Assembly (NCBI RefSeq): GCF_050624435.1
Contig: NC_134540.1
Span: 102,081,739 to 102,145,738, forward strand
Direction of reading: 5' to 3'
DNA from: Tenrec ecaudatus
Taxonomy: Eukaryota > Chordata > Mammalia > Afrosoricida > Tenrecidae
Length of the DNA stretch: 64,000 nucleotides
Positions 11,894 to 23,500 of this stretch are shown here, one piece after another; within the stretch, counting starts at the first letter, position 1, and each line of letters begins with the position of its first letter. Position numbers and translations under genes: made by a program. Under the pieces are notes generated by a model that saw nothing but the letters and a program-made list of their open reading frames with translations, searched no databases and was not told the origin of the DNA.

Positions 11894-12590
11894 AATCTGT
11901 TGCCCAAGAATTCTTTTAAGCTGTCAAAGAGAAAAATATTACATGGAAGTCTAAGGTGTGTTTGCCCCAAGGCATGGTATTTATGTCACCCCATATGCAT
12001 GTGAAAGCTGAAAGATGAATAAGGAAGACCAGATTGATTCATTTGGATGACAGTGCTGGAGAAGAACATTGAAAGTACAGAGAAATGCCAGAACAATAAA
12101 CCAACCTGCTGGATGAAATGCAGCTGGCATTTCCTTATAAGCGAGGAGGCTGAGACGACGTCTCATATGTTTGAGCATGGTATTTAGAAAGCATCAGCCC
12201 CTAGAGAAGGATATCGTGTTTGGTAACGTACTCAAGGTCCTTGAAATTGAGACCAGTCTGACTCACGGCACCTCTAGAGGACGGAAGAGTGGAACCGCCT
12301 CTGTGGGTTCTGGTTTCCAGGACTGAGCATGTGCACAGGAGGAGAAAGCCTCGCTTTTCTTCTGCATAGCAGTTGACCTTGTGGTTAGCAGCCCAATGCA
12401 TAAGCCACGATGCCACCAGAGCTCCCTGACAAGGTCAAGGTTTACGGAAAGAGAGGAATGTCCTCAATAGATGGACGGATGCAGTGGCTGCAGCAATGGG
12501 CTCAGGCTGAATGGCACAGTGAGGACAGGCCATGCTGGCTTCTGGTTCATAGGTTCCCTATGAAAGGAGGGCGTACAGAGGGGAAAACAT
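11894..12590 (+). mobile_element. RTE-clade LINE, 3' ORF and tail fragment
   Basis: Sense fragment of the afrotherian RTE LINE. It includes CATATGCATGTGAAAGCTG, GATGAATAAGGAAGACC, the GAAGAACATTGAAAGTAC block, CTAGAGAAGGATATCGTG, and beyond the nested SINE GTTTACGGAAAGAGAGGAATG and GATGCAGTGGCTGCAGCAATG. The coding frame is broken. An AfroSINE at 12240-12429 interrupts it. The end near 12590 still shows the CATAGGTTCCCTATG part of the terminal region. Confidence 0.65.
12240..12429 (-). mobile_element. AfroSINE nested in RTE LINE
   Basis: Antisense SINE. The internal block GGTTCTGGTTTCCAGGACTG, the box-B region AGTTGACCTTGTGGTTAGC and the 5' end GATGCCACCAGAGCTCC are clear. CAAGGTC occurs on both sides (12233-12239 and 12430-12436), a short target-site duplication. 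LINE sequence resumes immediately after it, so the SINE is younger than the LINE copy. Confidence 0.75.
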
Positions 12591-13671
12591 AACTGACTGT
12601 GAGTGGTATTGGTGCATTCTTTTCTTCCTTGGCCAAGGGTCATTCTGATATGGTCTATATTGTAGCTTTCGGTCATATTTGCTGAACAAATAGACTGGCA
12701 AAAAGAAATCTTGCTTTGTGGCCAGTGTTTTTTATAAAAGCAGAGCTCTGGTCCTTAGGAGAAAAGTGGAATTTGATAAAAGATCTGCCTTCGAGCGAGG
12801 ATTGATTTCCTCTAGGAATCGATACTGCATTTGCAGAGTCAGAGAGAGCTGGTATTGTTGAATGTCCAAAAACAGATTGTGCTATGAAAGAAAGAAAGAA
12901 AGAACCGAAAAACATGGGTGTTAGAAAGTTCACTCTCTTGAAAGAGACTCAGAATTTTGTTTCTAAGAAAAATTCGAAACCATTTTAAGTGTTAATTTTT
13001 AAACATTCTCTTTTACTCTGGGATAATAGCTTGCCTTTCAGACCACATTTCGATGAGCTGGTCTTACAATGTAAATCTTAGTCTCTTGGATGACACAGCT
13101 CCTTCTAAAGAGCATGGTTCACCATCCAAACCCATTGTAGGCCATCGGCTTCTGCAGTTCATCTTGGGACTTGGCCAACTTGCAGTGTGTTGCTTGAAAG
13201 ACCTTGCATTTGCTGGAGCCGGTTCCATATCCCCTTGTTGATGTGTTGTGATAGAGAGGAGATGATATTTGACTGAGGTGTCCTGCACTTCTCTGAGTCA
13301 AAATATTCTTTTCCTGTTGTTCACATTGGCCACTATTCAGGGGCAATAAATTCTAATTTATCTGAGAGATGTCTTTTATGTGATAGAAGGAAATATTATA
13401 CCCTAAAGTAGAAGTATTTATCTCATTTTTAGAACAGAATTCCTTAACAATTAAATGATTTCTTTGGTCTAATAATAAATTGAGGCAGTCATTGCATAAA
13501 AGATGCCACACTGAAGTATGTCTTGGTATTTCTGGATTGATGTTTCTCGTAGAAAAGAATTCTCTGCTATGATGCTTTGGGGAGTGTCTTATTCTTTTTC
13601 CCTCGGGGGAAGATGGCAAGACAACATTGTGTCCCCCTTCCCTTAACTATATTTTTATCTTACAAAGATAC
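12591..13671. other. Unassigned sequence
   Basis: It contains an (AAAG)n stretch near 12889-12904. Overlapping frames at 13053-13346 on both strands are short and share no homology I recognise. Confidence 0.3.
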
Positions 13672-13868
13672 TCAAACTCGCTGCCTTCAAGTTGATTCTG
13701 ACTCATATCAACCCTGTAGGACAGAATAGAACTGTCCTGGTCAGTTCCTGAGACTGTAAATCTTTACAGGAATAGAAAGCCTCACCCGTCTCCCCAGGTG
13801 CAGTTGGTGGTTTTAAACTGCTGACCGCATGGTTAGCAGCCAAATGTGTAACCCCTTACATGTCACCT
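13672..13868 (-). mobile_element. AfroSINE, nearly full length
   Basis: Antisense copy with all landmarks: TTGATTCTGACTCATATCAACC, GTAGGACAGAATAGAACTG, GACTGTAAATCTTTACAGG, GTTTTAAACTGCTGACCGC, and GGTTAGCAGCCAAATG for the tRNA-derived promoter region. Confidence 0.8.
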
Positions 13869-14055
13869 TAGAATTTTAAATCTTTAATGAAAGCAGAGCA
13901 AGTTTTCTTCTTGGGAAAATAGTGTTTGGACCATGATTTATGTGCGACTGGATTAAGTATAATAAAATATTGCTTTTATTTTTACTAAGATTTTTTTTCC
14001 CACACTGGTGCTCAGAATACTCTTCCCTTCTGTATGGATGGTGCCATGCGAGAGT

Positions 14056-14102
14056 CCCGCCCCCCTCCTCCCCCCCCCCCCCCCCCCCGCCCCACACACA
14101 TA
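14056..14102. repeat. Poly-C tract running into CA repeat
   Basis: A cytosine stretch with an uninterrupted run of about 18 C, broken by single T and G bases near its ends, followed by ACACACATACAC. The opposite strand is a long G run that could form quadruplexes. Length here is likely unreliable in an assembly. Confidence 0.9.
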
Positions 14103-15690
14103 CACAATGCCTACCAGTGCTCCTGGTTGCTTAGGTACTGGTGGCTCCAGACTGCTGACCGTGCTAACGTGGCGGCGCCTTTGCTGGCTTAAAAGATGCT
14201 CCATCTTTTTGGGATTGAGCTCACCTTTCTTTCCTGGTTTTGAATTGATCGTTGAAGTCAGACGCAGTCAGTTTTCTGGGGATATTCTTTCTTCCACTTA
14301 CCTTACATTCCCACAGAGTCACTCTGAGCCTAGCAGGCGGAGCATCCCGGGTTTGGGTGGGGAGAACGGTGCATAACAAAGCAACATGCACACACACACC
14401 CGCTTTGTGCACCGGCCATACTTACATACGTTATACGGATGGCCTCCCGCCTACTGCCAACATGCACACTTCATTGTATGCCTTTTCTTCGCCTTTCTGT
14501 GCACATTCTTCCACTCAGTTAGGTCTTCTTCTCTGGTGAGTTCATTTCCTATCCCCAGGACTGTCTGGAACCCTGACATCCATCTCTGACTTCTATTTTT
14601 ATCTTTCCAACTGCCCGAGGCATTTGAACATGACAATACCTCCTCCAAGTCATCAATTAATAAGCACAGAGGTTTAGGGAGAGGGTATGTATGTAAAATG
14701 ATGTATATAGAAACTTTATTCCCTTGGTACTTAAATATAGAAATGACCAGCCAATAGTTATTGCATATACTGGAAAGCTCAGTTTGAGATGATTAAGAAA
14801 ACACAAAAGCAGCAACAGTTTGGCTTTGAGAAAATACATCTCAAGAAGAGCACAGAATGTTTTAATCAGAATTATATAAATAGTATATTATATATATTAT
14901 AACAAATCTTACTAGTCACAGAGAAGGGGTTCAAGACTCAGCAAACATATGATGACTTAATCTGGATGTTGGGATCAAGTGTCACTTAATTAAAATTCAT
15001 TTACTTTGGAGCACACTGGCTGTCTAGGAGAGTTCTTTTTAACCTTTCTTGAATTATCAGCCAATTTGCCTGAAACATATGTCTCATTTATATTTCATTT
15101 TTAAGCACGGAGTGGGGAAGGGGAGGAAAGTAGCAACATGCAGCACCAGTCTCTACTTAGAAGACTATTTTTAACAGCGGGAATCAAATCAGTGACTATT
15201 AGGTACCTGTGCCATATTACCAGTCACTCTGGCGCACCACGCAGGGCCTGCCGATGAAGCCGGTCTCATGGGACAGGTTGACCTTCATGGCCTCCATAGT
15301 GATTCCTTAGCATCCTTTCCTTGCAGTGGAACCAGGAAGGTGGGAGCATCTAACCTGTTCGTACCTCCTCCTTTGGGTTCACTAGAGTTTACAGATGAAC
15401 CAAAGAGAGTAAATTTTGAAATTTTAAACTTCATTTTCCTAGAAGAGTTAATAGTAATATGCCTTTCCTTCACAGGATGTGGGCGGAAATGTTCAGTTCT
15501 CACCCAAAAAGAATACGATTCTTTTATTCATAGATGAGTCATTCTTTCGGGGTTTATGGGAACTCTTTAGGCTGATGATTAAAATGGTCTTTTGGTACCA
15601 CATATGAACATGTCAGGTAAGAAAAGAGTTCCCCAATCATCTACTGTTAACCTTTATTTGGCCAGAATATAATTTGTTTTGAGGAGAGAG
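14103..15690. other. Unassigned sequence
   Basis: It contains short CACACA runs near 14388 and otherwise unique-looking DNA. The short frames at 14221-14589 on both strands have no supporting signal. Confidence 0.3.
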
Positions 15691-15800
15691 TGCAACCCGA
15701 TGGGATGTTTAGCCACTAAATGCCAATAGCGACCCTCCTTCAGTAGCCCAATATCCCCTGGGAGGCAAGGCAACATCGTCCCTCGTGGAGAACCACTGAT
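15691..15800 (+). mobile_element. MER5A-like hAT MITE fragment
   Basis: The right half of the ancient MER5A non-autonomous hAT element. GGGATGTTTAGCCACTAAATGCCAATAGC, ATATCCCCTGGGAGGCAAGG and the end GAGAACCACTG match its known order. The left half is missing. Confidence 0.65.
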
Positions 15801-16934
15801 CCAGGGCGGAAACTCTAAGCCATTGACTAACCAAGAGCTTCCACACAGGAGGTAATTCCAGATGATTAACTTTCTCCTGTAGGAAGAGTTGTAGTTTGAA
15901 ACTAAGTGATATTTTAGGGGGTGTGGCCTCACGGTGTGTCATATATATGTATTTTTTACATATTTTTATTATGTTTACAAGTTAACGATAAATTTGCTCA
16001 CATAGTGGGATAGAAGAATGTGGATCCATGTGGGGCTATCCCAGTGACTCAGTGCCAACAATACAAAACAAAACAAATTCTACTTCATTCATACATTCAT
16101 TCTTTTTGTTTTGTGTTTTGGGGCTTTTAGATCTTGAATGGCGGATCAGATTTTCTAATTAAGAACAAATAATACCAACAATACCAATGTCAGAGTTAAG
16201 GGAATGCCTTTCATCTGTTACTTCAGAAACAAGAGAAACTTTCCTTCTGAGAAAACGTTATCATTTGGTTGCATATATTTGGAGCCAAGAAAGGGAATGA
16301 GCCAGTCAAAAAATAGCAAAGCTCTTCTTAAAGGGAGGTCGGCAACTCCCTTACATGTTGGAAGATAAATAGTGAAACTCAAGACAGTGATTGGGAAGGT
16401 CAGGCCAAGGCGAAAGAACATTTTGTAGAAGACTAACCTGGTGCTTGTTTCCAACTTGTCACAGTCGTTGCAGGAGAGGAGATGGTTTGCGTATAGAACT
16501 TAACTCTGGGGGTAATGAGCACACTTAATGCTTTGTGGCTTCCACAAAGAGATGTCCCTGCAAGTCTGCTCTCTTTCCTAAGGTGGGGCATGCTGATCAG
16601 TAGCTAGTATTAAAATGGATGAAATCCTTTTGCATTAAAGGGTTAAGAAGAATAACAGGATGTTTTGTATTAGTAACATTTAAAGAGGCTTGGCTACTTA
16701 CAAATTTGATCCCTAGGCTATGTAGAAGGGGAGAGATTCTCTCCTTCAAGGGTTCCACATTTATTATTGAGTTATCATTTATTCTTGAGTTATCTTTTCT
16801 CTACCATGCCTTTTCATTTTCTTCATCAGAGGCGTCTAACGTCAACTCTATCGGCTCATTTAAAAACCAAAAACAAAAAAATCCCCCCAAAACAACAAAA
16901 CCCCAAACTTCATTCACCACCAGACCTACAATTT
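15801..16934. other. Unassigned sequence
   Basis: It includes repeated ACAAAACAAAACAAA near 16063 and CCAAAAACAAAAAAAT near 16866. No gene or recognised repeat. The frames at 16619-16979 end in these A-rich runs. Confidence 0.3.
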
Positions 16935-17030
16935 AAAATAACAGAGAAACCCTTGCCCTTGAGTGGATTTCAACTCTAGGTAACCCTGCGTGTGATCGAG
17001 TAGGGATGTTCTTCCTGGGTTTCTGTTTTG
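16935..17030 (-). mobile_element. AfroSINE 3' fragment
   Basis: Antisense fragment. TTGCCCTTGAGTGGATTTCAAC followed by GTAACCCTGCGTGTGATCGAG has the tail layout of AfroSINE. The tRNA-derived half is absent. Confidence 0.5.
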
Positions 17031-17089
17031 TTTTTTACGTTATGGAACACTTTTGTTGTTGTTTATTATTGTTTGGGTGAACACTTACA

Positions 17090-18114
17090 GAGAATATTTC
17101 TTTAGCAAATGGTTTTGGCAAGACTGGATGGTCATCTCCAAATTTACACAGCAACCATCACTCACACCATATATAAAAATGAACTCAACATGCATCAAAG
17201 ACCTGTCAAACCTGAAAGTGTGAGGCTCATGGGAAAATAAAATAGAGACACACTTAGGGGCCCTAATTTATGATATAGATAGTCTATCAACTATTTCTAA
17301 AAATACACAGGCAGCAGAAGATAAACCAGAGGACTAGGGCCTCCTAAAAATTAAACACTTGTGCCCATCAAAAGGCTTCTCCCAATGGTAAAATAGAAAC
17401 CTTGCACTGGGGAAAAGGGGTTGACAATGGCATATCCAACATGTACTAGTCTCTAAAATTCATAGAAAGAGCAACACACAAAATAAGACAAACAATCCAG
17501 CTTCGAAAATGGGCAAAGGACACGGAGAGACACTTTATCCAAGAAGACATTTAGGCTGTCAATGAACACAAGGACTTACTCATGATCATTAGCCATTCAA
17601 GAATGCAAATGAGGACCTCAACAGGATAACATCTCACCTGGGCAATAATAGCAATGGCAAACAATAAAATAATGCAACATCAAAAAACAACACATTCTTG
17701 TGAGGATCTGGGCAGATTGGAACTCTCATACATTGCTGGTGGGTTTGTAAAATGGTATAAGCACTGTGGAAAACAGTATAGCTTTTGCTTTAAGAAGTTA
17801 GAAATACCATGTGATAGCAGTCTCACGACGAGGTATATGTCCTAGAGAATTAAGAGAAGTGACACAAATAAATATATGCACATCCATAGCCATCATAGCT
17901 TTAGTCGCAATAGCAATACATGGGAAGAACCTCAATGTTCATCAAGGGATGAATGGATCGACTACAGACACACAGCGATGTCACAGAGTGACAGTGAATC
18001 TGCTAAGATCTACCAACATGGGTAAACCTGGAGCATATCATGCTGAGTAAAATAAGTTCATCACAAAGGGACAAATATTGTACGAGGTCACTATTATTAA
18101 ACATCAAGAAAAGA
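17090..18114 (+). mobile_element. L1 LINE, ORF2 3' end
   Basis: Sense L1 sequence near the end of ORF2. Recognisable blocks are GCAACCATCACTCACACC, CAAACCTGAAAGTGTGAGGC, GAAAATGGGCAAAGGACACG, GGAACTCTCATACATTGCTGGTGGG, and CAATGTTCATCAAGGGATGAATGG. The reading frame is broken by stops and shifts, with the longest piece at 17654-17845. The element is split at 18115 by an LTR-like insertion and continues at 18723. Confidence 0.75.
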
Positions 18115-18119
18115 CATAT
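18115..18119. repeat. Target-site duplication, left (CATAT)
   Basis: CATAT immediately before the TG start of the LTR-like element, repeated at 18718-18722 after its CA end. Confidence 0.5.
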
Positions 18120-18717
18120 TGTGTTAGACAGGGTTCTCTAGAGGGACAAAACCAGATTGCTGATGATTTTATATATATGTTTATAAAGATAGATAACACA
18201 AGAAATGAATTCTTAAATTGTATACGGATAGATAATTAATACAAGAAATGAACAGTTAAATTATAAAGCAGTACAAATGCCTCAGTGCAACTCACTCCCG
18301 TGAGAGAGTTGTAAGACACTAGCAGTCCTTCAAGCCTTGAGGGTCACCAGGTAGTCCTCTGTAGAGAAATTTAGGCTATCCCAGCACAGGCAGCAAACAG
18401 CAAGGCAGGTCACCAACCATCAGCCAGGTCACCAACAGTCAGTCCCCAACTCCAGAGATGTACATTCCAATTCTCTGGCAAGGCAGATCTTAAAGGGACT
18501 TCAAATTACAGTGACACAGTCCCCAGGTTAGGTGTCCCACAGGTAGTGTAGCTTGCAAATTGAGGCACAGAACAAGCAAGGCAGCCGCACACTGGTCCCA
18601 TGATCAAGGAGCGAGAAACAAGAAAGGCAAGGCTCACCAAGCCATTTATCTCTCCATCCTTCAATTAATCCCACATGTGTTTATCAGCCAGGCTGGCACA
18701 ATAAACTAACTATCTCA
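18120..18717 (-). mobile_element. Solo LTR-like element inserted in L1
   Basis: A 598-base element beginning TGTGTTAGAC and ending CTATCTCA, flanked by the direct 5-base repeat CATAT. TG...CA ends with a 5-base duplication are the signature of an LTR integrated by retroviral-type integrase. Read on the minus strand, the distal end (CTCTAGAGAACCCTGTCTAACACA) resembles the end of MaLR/ERVL-type LTRs. L1 sequence continues on both sides. No internal viral region or coding sequence is present, so it is a solo LTR or a non-autonomous relative. Family assignment is inference. Confidence 0.55.
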
Positions 18718-18722
18718 CATAT
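18718..18722. repeat. Target-site duplication, right (CATAT)
   Basis: Right copy of the five-base repeat flanking the LTR-like element. Confidence 0.5.
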
Positions 18723-19190
18723 GCACAGAAATAATTACTTGGTGGATATCAGGGAGGAAAATGGGAGGGAGGGGAAATCATGAACTAGAGAGTTATATTA
18801 AATTGGGTGAAGGGAAATAAGGGTAAAGTCAGCCCAATGTGACCAAGGTACAGAAAGACGTGGGCAGTAATGCAAGAGTCAAAGGAAACAATGGTGATTA
18901 TTAGCTCATATACAACACAGATATAGCAGTAATGAGGAATTGTCATTTATACGTAAATCCATTAGCAAATGTGTAATTGGGCAGGGTGTAGGGTGACATG
19001 ATAGTACATTTATGTGTATTTCCCTATATCTACATGATTGATAGAAGATGTATCCTCATGCACATGTGTATGTGTTCTAACTATCCCCAGGTATATAGTA
19101 AAGCATACAAGAGACAAAGTTATGCTGACTTCTTAGGCATAACCAAATACTCTGGAGAAATTAGTAATTGACCTTGAAGTGTTTAAGGCC
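18723..19190 (+). mobile_element. L1 LINE continuation, 3' UTR region
   Basis: Downstream part of the L1 copy split by the LTR-like insertion. It holds TGGTGGATATCAGGGAGG, a purine-rich GGGAGGGAGGGGAAATC tract and AT-rich DNA. The exact 3' end is not marked by a clear poly-A tail. The right boundary is approximate. Confidence 0.5.
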
Positions 19191-19200
19191 GTAGTCTGGC

Positions 19201-19552
19201 GTGGGGGAAGTGGTTCTGTATTCGTGTGGGATACTACTGTATAATTTTATTTTCTTGTGGTGTCTTTGCTTGGCTTTGGTATCAGGAATATGTTTGCTGC
19301 CCGGAATGCATTCAGAAGTATCCCATCACTTTTGTGTTCTGGAATTGTTTGCGCAGGACTGCTCTCAGCTCTTTGACTGCTTGGTAGCATCCTCCAGTGA
19401 AGCTCTCAGGGACAGGGTTTGGTCGGTGTTGTTGAGAGTTTTCCTAGGACAGATGCAATTTCTTCTTTTTGAGTTAGTGAAGATTATGAAACATAGCATG
19501 TACTTCCCAAAGAACAAACAAATCTGCTTTGGAATGAGGATGACCAGAATAT
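19201..19552. other. Unassigned sequence
   Basis: A 119-codon plus-strand frame spans this gap between the L1 and RTE fragments. It shows hydrophobic residues, but I see no signal, homology or splice site to support a gene. Its last codons read into the RTE fragment. Confidence 0.3.
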
Positions 19553-19835
19553 TCCTTTGAAGCAAGGATGGCGAGACTGACTTTTATCTCCAGACTTTGG
19601 ACATGTTAAAGGAAGAAAAAGTACTGGAAGAGGACGGACTTCATTCTTGGGAAAGTAGAGGACCAAAGACAAAGAGGAAAGACCTCACTGAGGTGATTGG
19701 CCGAATGGCTGCAACAACAGGCTCAAACAAGGCAATGATGCACAAGTAGGTGGTGTTCCTTTCTGTTGGGGTGGCTGCTAGGACGGCTGTGAGGTGGAGC
19801 AGACCCGCGGGTGCAAACAGCAGCAGCAGGTGTGT
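19553..19835 (+). mobile_element. RTE-clade LINE, 3' end
   Basis: Sense fragment with GAAGCAAGGATGGCGAGACTG, CTTTGGACATGTTAAAGG, CCTCACTGAGGTGATTGG and CAATGGCTGCAACAACAGGCTC-like order, ending in a CAGCAGCAGCAGG tail. This matches the terminal section also seen at 12430-12590. It is truncated upstream. Confidence 0.65.
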
Positions 19836-21185
19836 GTGCTAGTTTAGCTAGGTAGTTTGCTGGAATTTTATACGTTACCTCTAGGTTTGCCAAATTATTG
19901 TCATATAGTTCATTATAGGATTGCATTGCTAGCCTTTTTGTTTCAGTGAGTTCTGTGGGAATGTCACACATTTCTTTTTCTATTTGTGTTATTTGAATGC
20001 TATTCCTCATTTTCTGTGCGAATTTTGTAAATCCCTTCAAAGGACCATCTTCTTGTCTTGTTGATTGATTCTATTGGTTTTCTGTTTCATTTATTTCTAA
20101 TCTAACCTTTCTTACTTCATTTCTTCTGATGGCTACACACTTTAATTTTTTTGCTGCTCATTTGTGTTTTTCAAGTTTGGGGCTAAGATGTTGATTTAGT
20201 TCTTTCTTCTTATTTTATTTGTCCATCCATTACTATAAATTAACCTCTGAATACTGTTTTCATTATAATCCAAAAGTTTTAGTATGCTCTGTTTTTATTC
20301 TTATTTCATTCTAGAGATTTAAATTTTTATATTTTTTGTCTTCTCTATTACACAGCAGTGGTTTAGGTTTTATTTATTTTATTTTTTTCCTCTTCTTTGA
20401 TTGGTTTCTAATTTCAGAGCATTGTATTCTGAGAAGATCCTTTGCGTGATTTCTGTTGTGTATTTCATTGATGCTTTGCACCCTATCATCTGATCTATTC
20501 TGATGAATTATACACATGCATGAAAATAATATATACTATTGGGTGGCATGACCTGTGTAAGTATGAGATCACATCGGTTGATGGTGCTGTTCAGACCATC
20601 TGTGACTCTGTTGAGTTTCTTTCCAGTTGGTTTGTCCTTAATTGAAAGTGATGTTGTAAAATATTCCATATTTTTGTGGAGTTGTCTATTTCTCTTTAAT
20701 TCTGCCAAAGTTAGCTTTATATCTTCTGGAGTGCTTTTTTTGGCTATCTAGATAACTATTATGAATTGACACATAGATTATCTTATAATGTTCTTCCTTG
20801 TCTCTTATATCAGTTGTTGCCTTGAATTTTTTAAATATGAGAATAATATTGTCACTCTTGATCATTTTTAGTTACCATTTGCTTAATATTCTTTTCCTAG
20901 CTTTTGATTCTTAGCTTTGTGTCCAAGGTGTGTCTCTGGCAAATATCACATGAATGGATCATATTTTATTAGCCATTCTGACATTCTCTGTGACTTTAAT
21001 ACACTTACACTCAGCATAATTATTGATAAGGATGAATTTACTACTCTCGCATGTGTTGCTTGTGATTTCTTTGTGCTGACTATTTTCTGTTTATGGATTT
21101 TAAAAAAATCTTCATTATTGTTTCCTTTGTATATATTGGATCTTTAAGAATTTCTTTTTCTTATTCTGATGAGATACTAATTTTT
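19836..21185 (-). mobile_element. L1 LINE, ORF2 endonuclease-to-RT region
   Basis: Antisense L1 ORF2. Minus-strand frames retain ORF2-like pieces. One at 20508-20708 contains TDGLNSTINRCDLI, resembling the endonuclease region. One at 19723-20040 contains SYNELYDNNLANLE, resembling the section just before reverse transcriptase. Plus-strand blocks such as TTCTAATTTCAGAGCATTGT and ATAATTATTGATAAGGATG also fit. The frame is broken many times, so the copy is dead. Confidence 0.75.
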
Positions 21186-23204
21186 TACTTTTACCTTCCT
21201 AAGTTTCACACCATCTGTTCTGGGGTGAGGTGGCCTTCACTTCCTTTCCATTGGGGGATCTGGAGCTGGAACGTTTAAAATCTGAGAGGGATGCTTTCCG
21301 AGTGGAGCTTTGATTTTTCTTTTGGCTGACAGCAGTTGATTTGTCCCTTTTCGCATGAGAGAAGAAATGGAAAGAATGCTGACACATTATTGAGATGGTT
21401 TCTTCTCTCTCATCTCATTAGCAATGAAAACAATAATAAATATAGGCAGCATCTTTCAGGGTTTCCAAAGAACTTTCTCCATGGAACCTGACTTATTGGC
21501 GATTATTCTGATATGTTCTTAACTTTAGCATCACTTTATACTAGATGAGCCTATTAATGTGCTCCTGAAAAACACCTTGATATACGTGTATTCTGAGACA
21601 TTTCTTTCCTTTGCAGCTTTTACGGTCTTTTGCACCTATTCCCTGACTGCCCCAAGCCGAGGCACGCACCATGCTCCGAACCCGCAGGGAAAGGAAGGTT
21701 CGGGGGCAACAGTGTTATTTTCAAAGTACAAGGTTCTAAACTCTTCTATTTATGTTTCTCCTCCCCCCAATGTACATGGCTGTATTCCCAAATAGTGCTA
21801 CGTAATGGAAACTAAGTAAAGCCCTGTTAATATACAAACTGTTTCTAAGGCAGGCAGAATTCCCTGGGCCGTTCCCTTCTCGGAATGTACCCTGATCCTT
21901 AAATTGCAAGGCAGACTGGGGAATGCAGGCTGTCAGCAGGAATGGCCTGCTTTGCCGGCTGCTTTAGAGCTCTTTTCTAAGAAATCTTCATTTTTGTCAC
22001 TGTCACTTTCAAGAGAGTGAATAACTTAAAAGTGGTAGGTGCAACAATATGTTTTAAAAATGCTGACAGCTGGCAGTATTCGGCTTACTTTTCTGTCCAT
22101 TTCACTGAAAGCTAAAAGTGTTTTGAGCCATCGGGGGACGTGGCGTTTCTGAGTTTATTTAGATTAAGTCACAGCCTGAACTCTGATTGGAATAAAGGGT
22201 CCTCAGTGAGCCCAGCTTTGCGCAAGCTTTCCGTGGCTGCACCGGTACAAGTTTATCTTTTTCACCTACCCGAATACGTGTGGAGATGCCTCAACTTTTC
22301 AGGCTGTCTGTTCTGTTTGGAGGGGAGGATAGTTTGGTTTTTATTTCCTGGTGGTAATAGTTGGAGTTATTTATTATTGATCTGATAGTAATCCTGATCG
22401 TTTATATTCAGTGCCTATTCGAAAAGCATGCCTGGGATATGTTACTTATAGTGAAGAGAAGGTCAATGCGGTTTCTACCCTCAAGAAACGTAAAGGTCTG
22501 GCCACTGGGAACGCCCTTGTCACAATCACTGTAGGAGCCGCTGGAAATGGTACTACGTACGCCATGGCAGCGCTCACGGAGGGTCCAGGGTCCGTGATGT
22601 TTTCAGTTATGTTTGCTACGTTTCCGGGAGGATCACATTTCTGAACTGACTGTGCTCATGCATTTTTCTGATGCTCTTTGTTGCGAGCCCCCTCCACTTC
22701 ATCTGCTGCGGATTTATTAAGCCTGCATAACAGGTATAAGAAAAATCAGTGCTATTTGATTAAAGCAATAATGAAGGACCCCTGGATCTGCAGACAAGGG
22801 TGTCAGTGGGAACCTGTCTGTTCCGAAACGCACACACAGGGTGACGCTTTGGGAAGGCACATTGTGGACTGGTTAGGGAGTTGGAATCTGGGCCATCTGT
22901 TCATTCCCTAACATTCTCTACTGAGAAATGATCTGTAAATTTTTGGGATCCCTAAAAACATATGTGTGTGGAGGATTTTGCAGAATTATATAGCTTGACT
23001 TAACAGAACATGAATTTGAGTGAGAAATGGGAAAAATAGAGAAGGTACTCAAAGCTGGGCTAAAAGAAATAGCAAGAGTAAGTGCGGTTTTTTAAATCTA
23101 GTTTTTTTTAATGAAAGAACAAATGTGCCCTCTCAGGTGGTGACTACCTGAGACTCTTCTCTCCTGGCTTTTTGATTCATTTGGGTAAAATGTTCGCATG
23201 GATG
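21186..23204. other. Unassigned unique-looking sequence
   Basis: About 2 kb of low-repeat DNA with scattered CpGs at 21655-21715, 21870-22140 and 22430-22630. The frame at 22411-22644 (77 codons) lies in the last of these and has a CpG-bearing, varied composition. I cannot identify it. This stretch is a reasonable place for conserved non-coding DNA. Confidence 0.3.
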
Positions 23205-23500
23205 CTGTGTTGGTTGTCACTGAGTTGGCTTTGGATCATGATGCCCTCATGGAGAACAGAACGAACGTTTCCCAGTCGGGTGCCATGTTCAGGTTCAGTG
23301 GTATGTTTAAGTCCATTGCAGCTGTTGTGTCAATCCATGTACCTACCAAGCATGGGGTCCTGTGCCATCGATTGGTCTTTCCTGATGATGTACCCAAGAG
23401 ATGCAGTTTGCCCTCCTTGCTTCCGCGGAGCATTTTGGTTGGATTTCCCCTTTGTTCCTTAGGCAGCCCGTCGTATGTTGAGTAGTGTTTGACACCTCTA
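23205..23500 (-). mobile_element. RTE-clade LINE, 3' section
   Basis: Antisense copy starting at the terminal tail (GTTGGTTGTCACTGAGTTGGC, GAGAACAGAACGAACG) and reading into ORF sequence: CATTGCAGCTGTTGTGTCAATCC, CTACCAAGCATGGGGTCC, TGATGATGTACCCAAGAG and GCTTCCGCGGAGCATTTTGG. The frames at 23172-23485 are repeat frames. Confidence 0.65.

Noticed and set aside
13876..14204. Minus-strand frames encoding glycine runs
   Set aside because: The glycines come from the poly-C tract at 14056-14102, which is low-complexity DNA.
19201..19560. 119-codon plus-strand frame with hydrophobic stretches
   Set aside because: It runs into the RTE fragment at its end and has no supporting signals. The hydrophobicity reflects T-rich DNA.
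22678..22911. 77-codon frame following a CpG-bearing stretch
   Set aside because: Considered as a second exon after 22411-22644, but no donor and acceptor pair joins them in phase convincingly.
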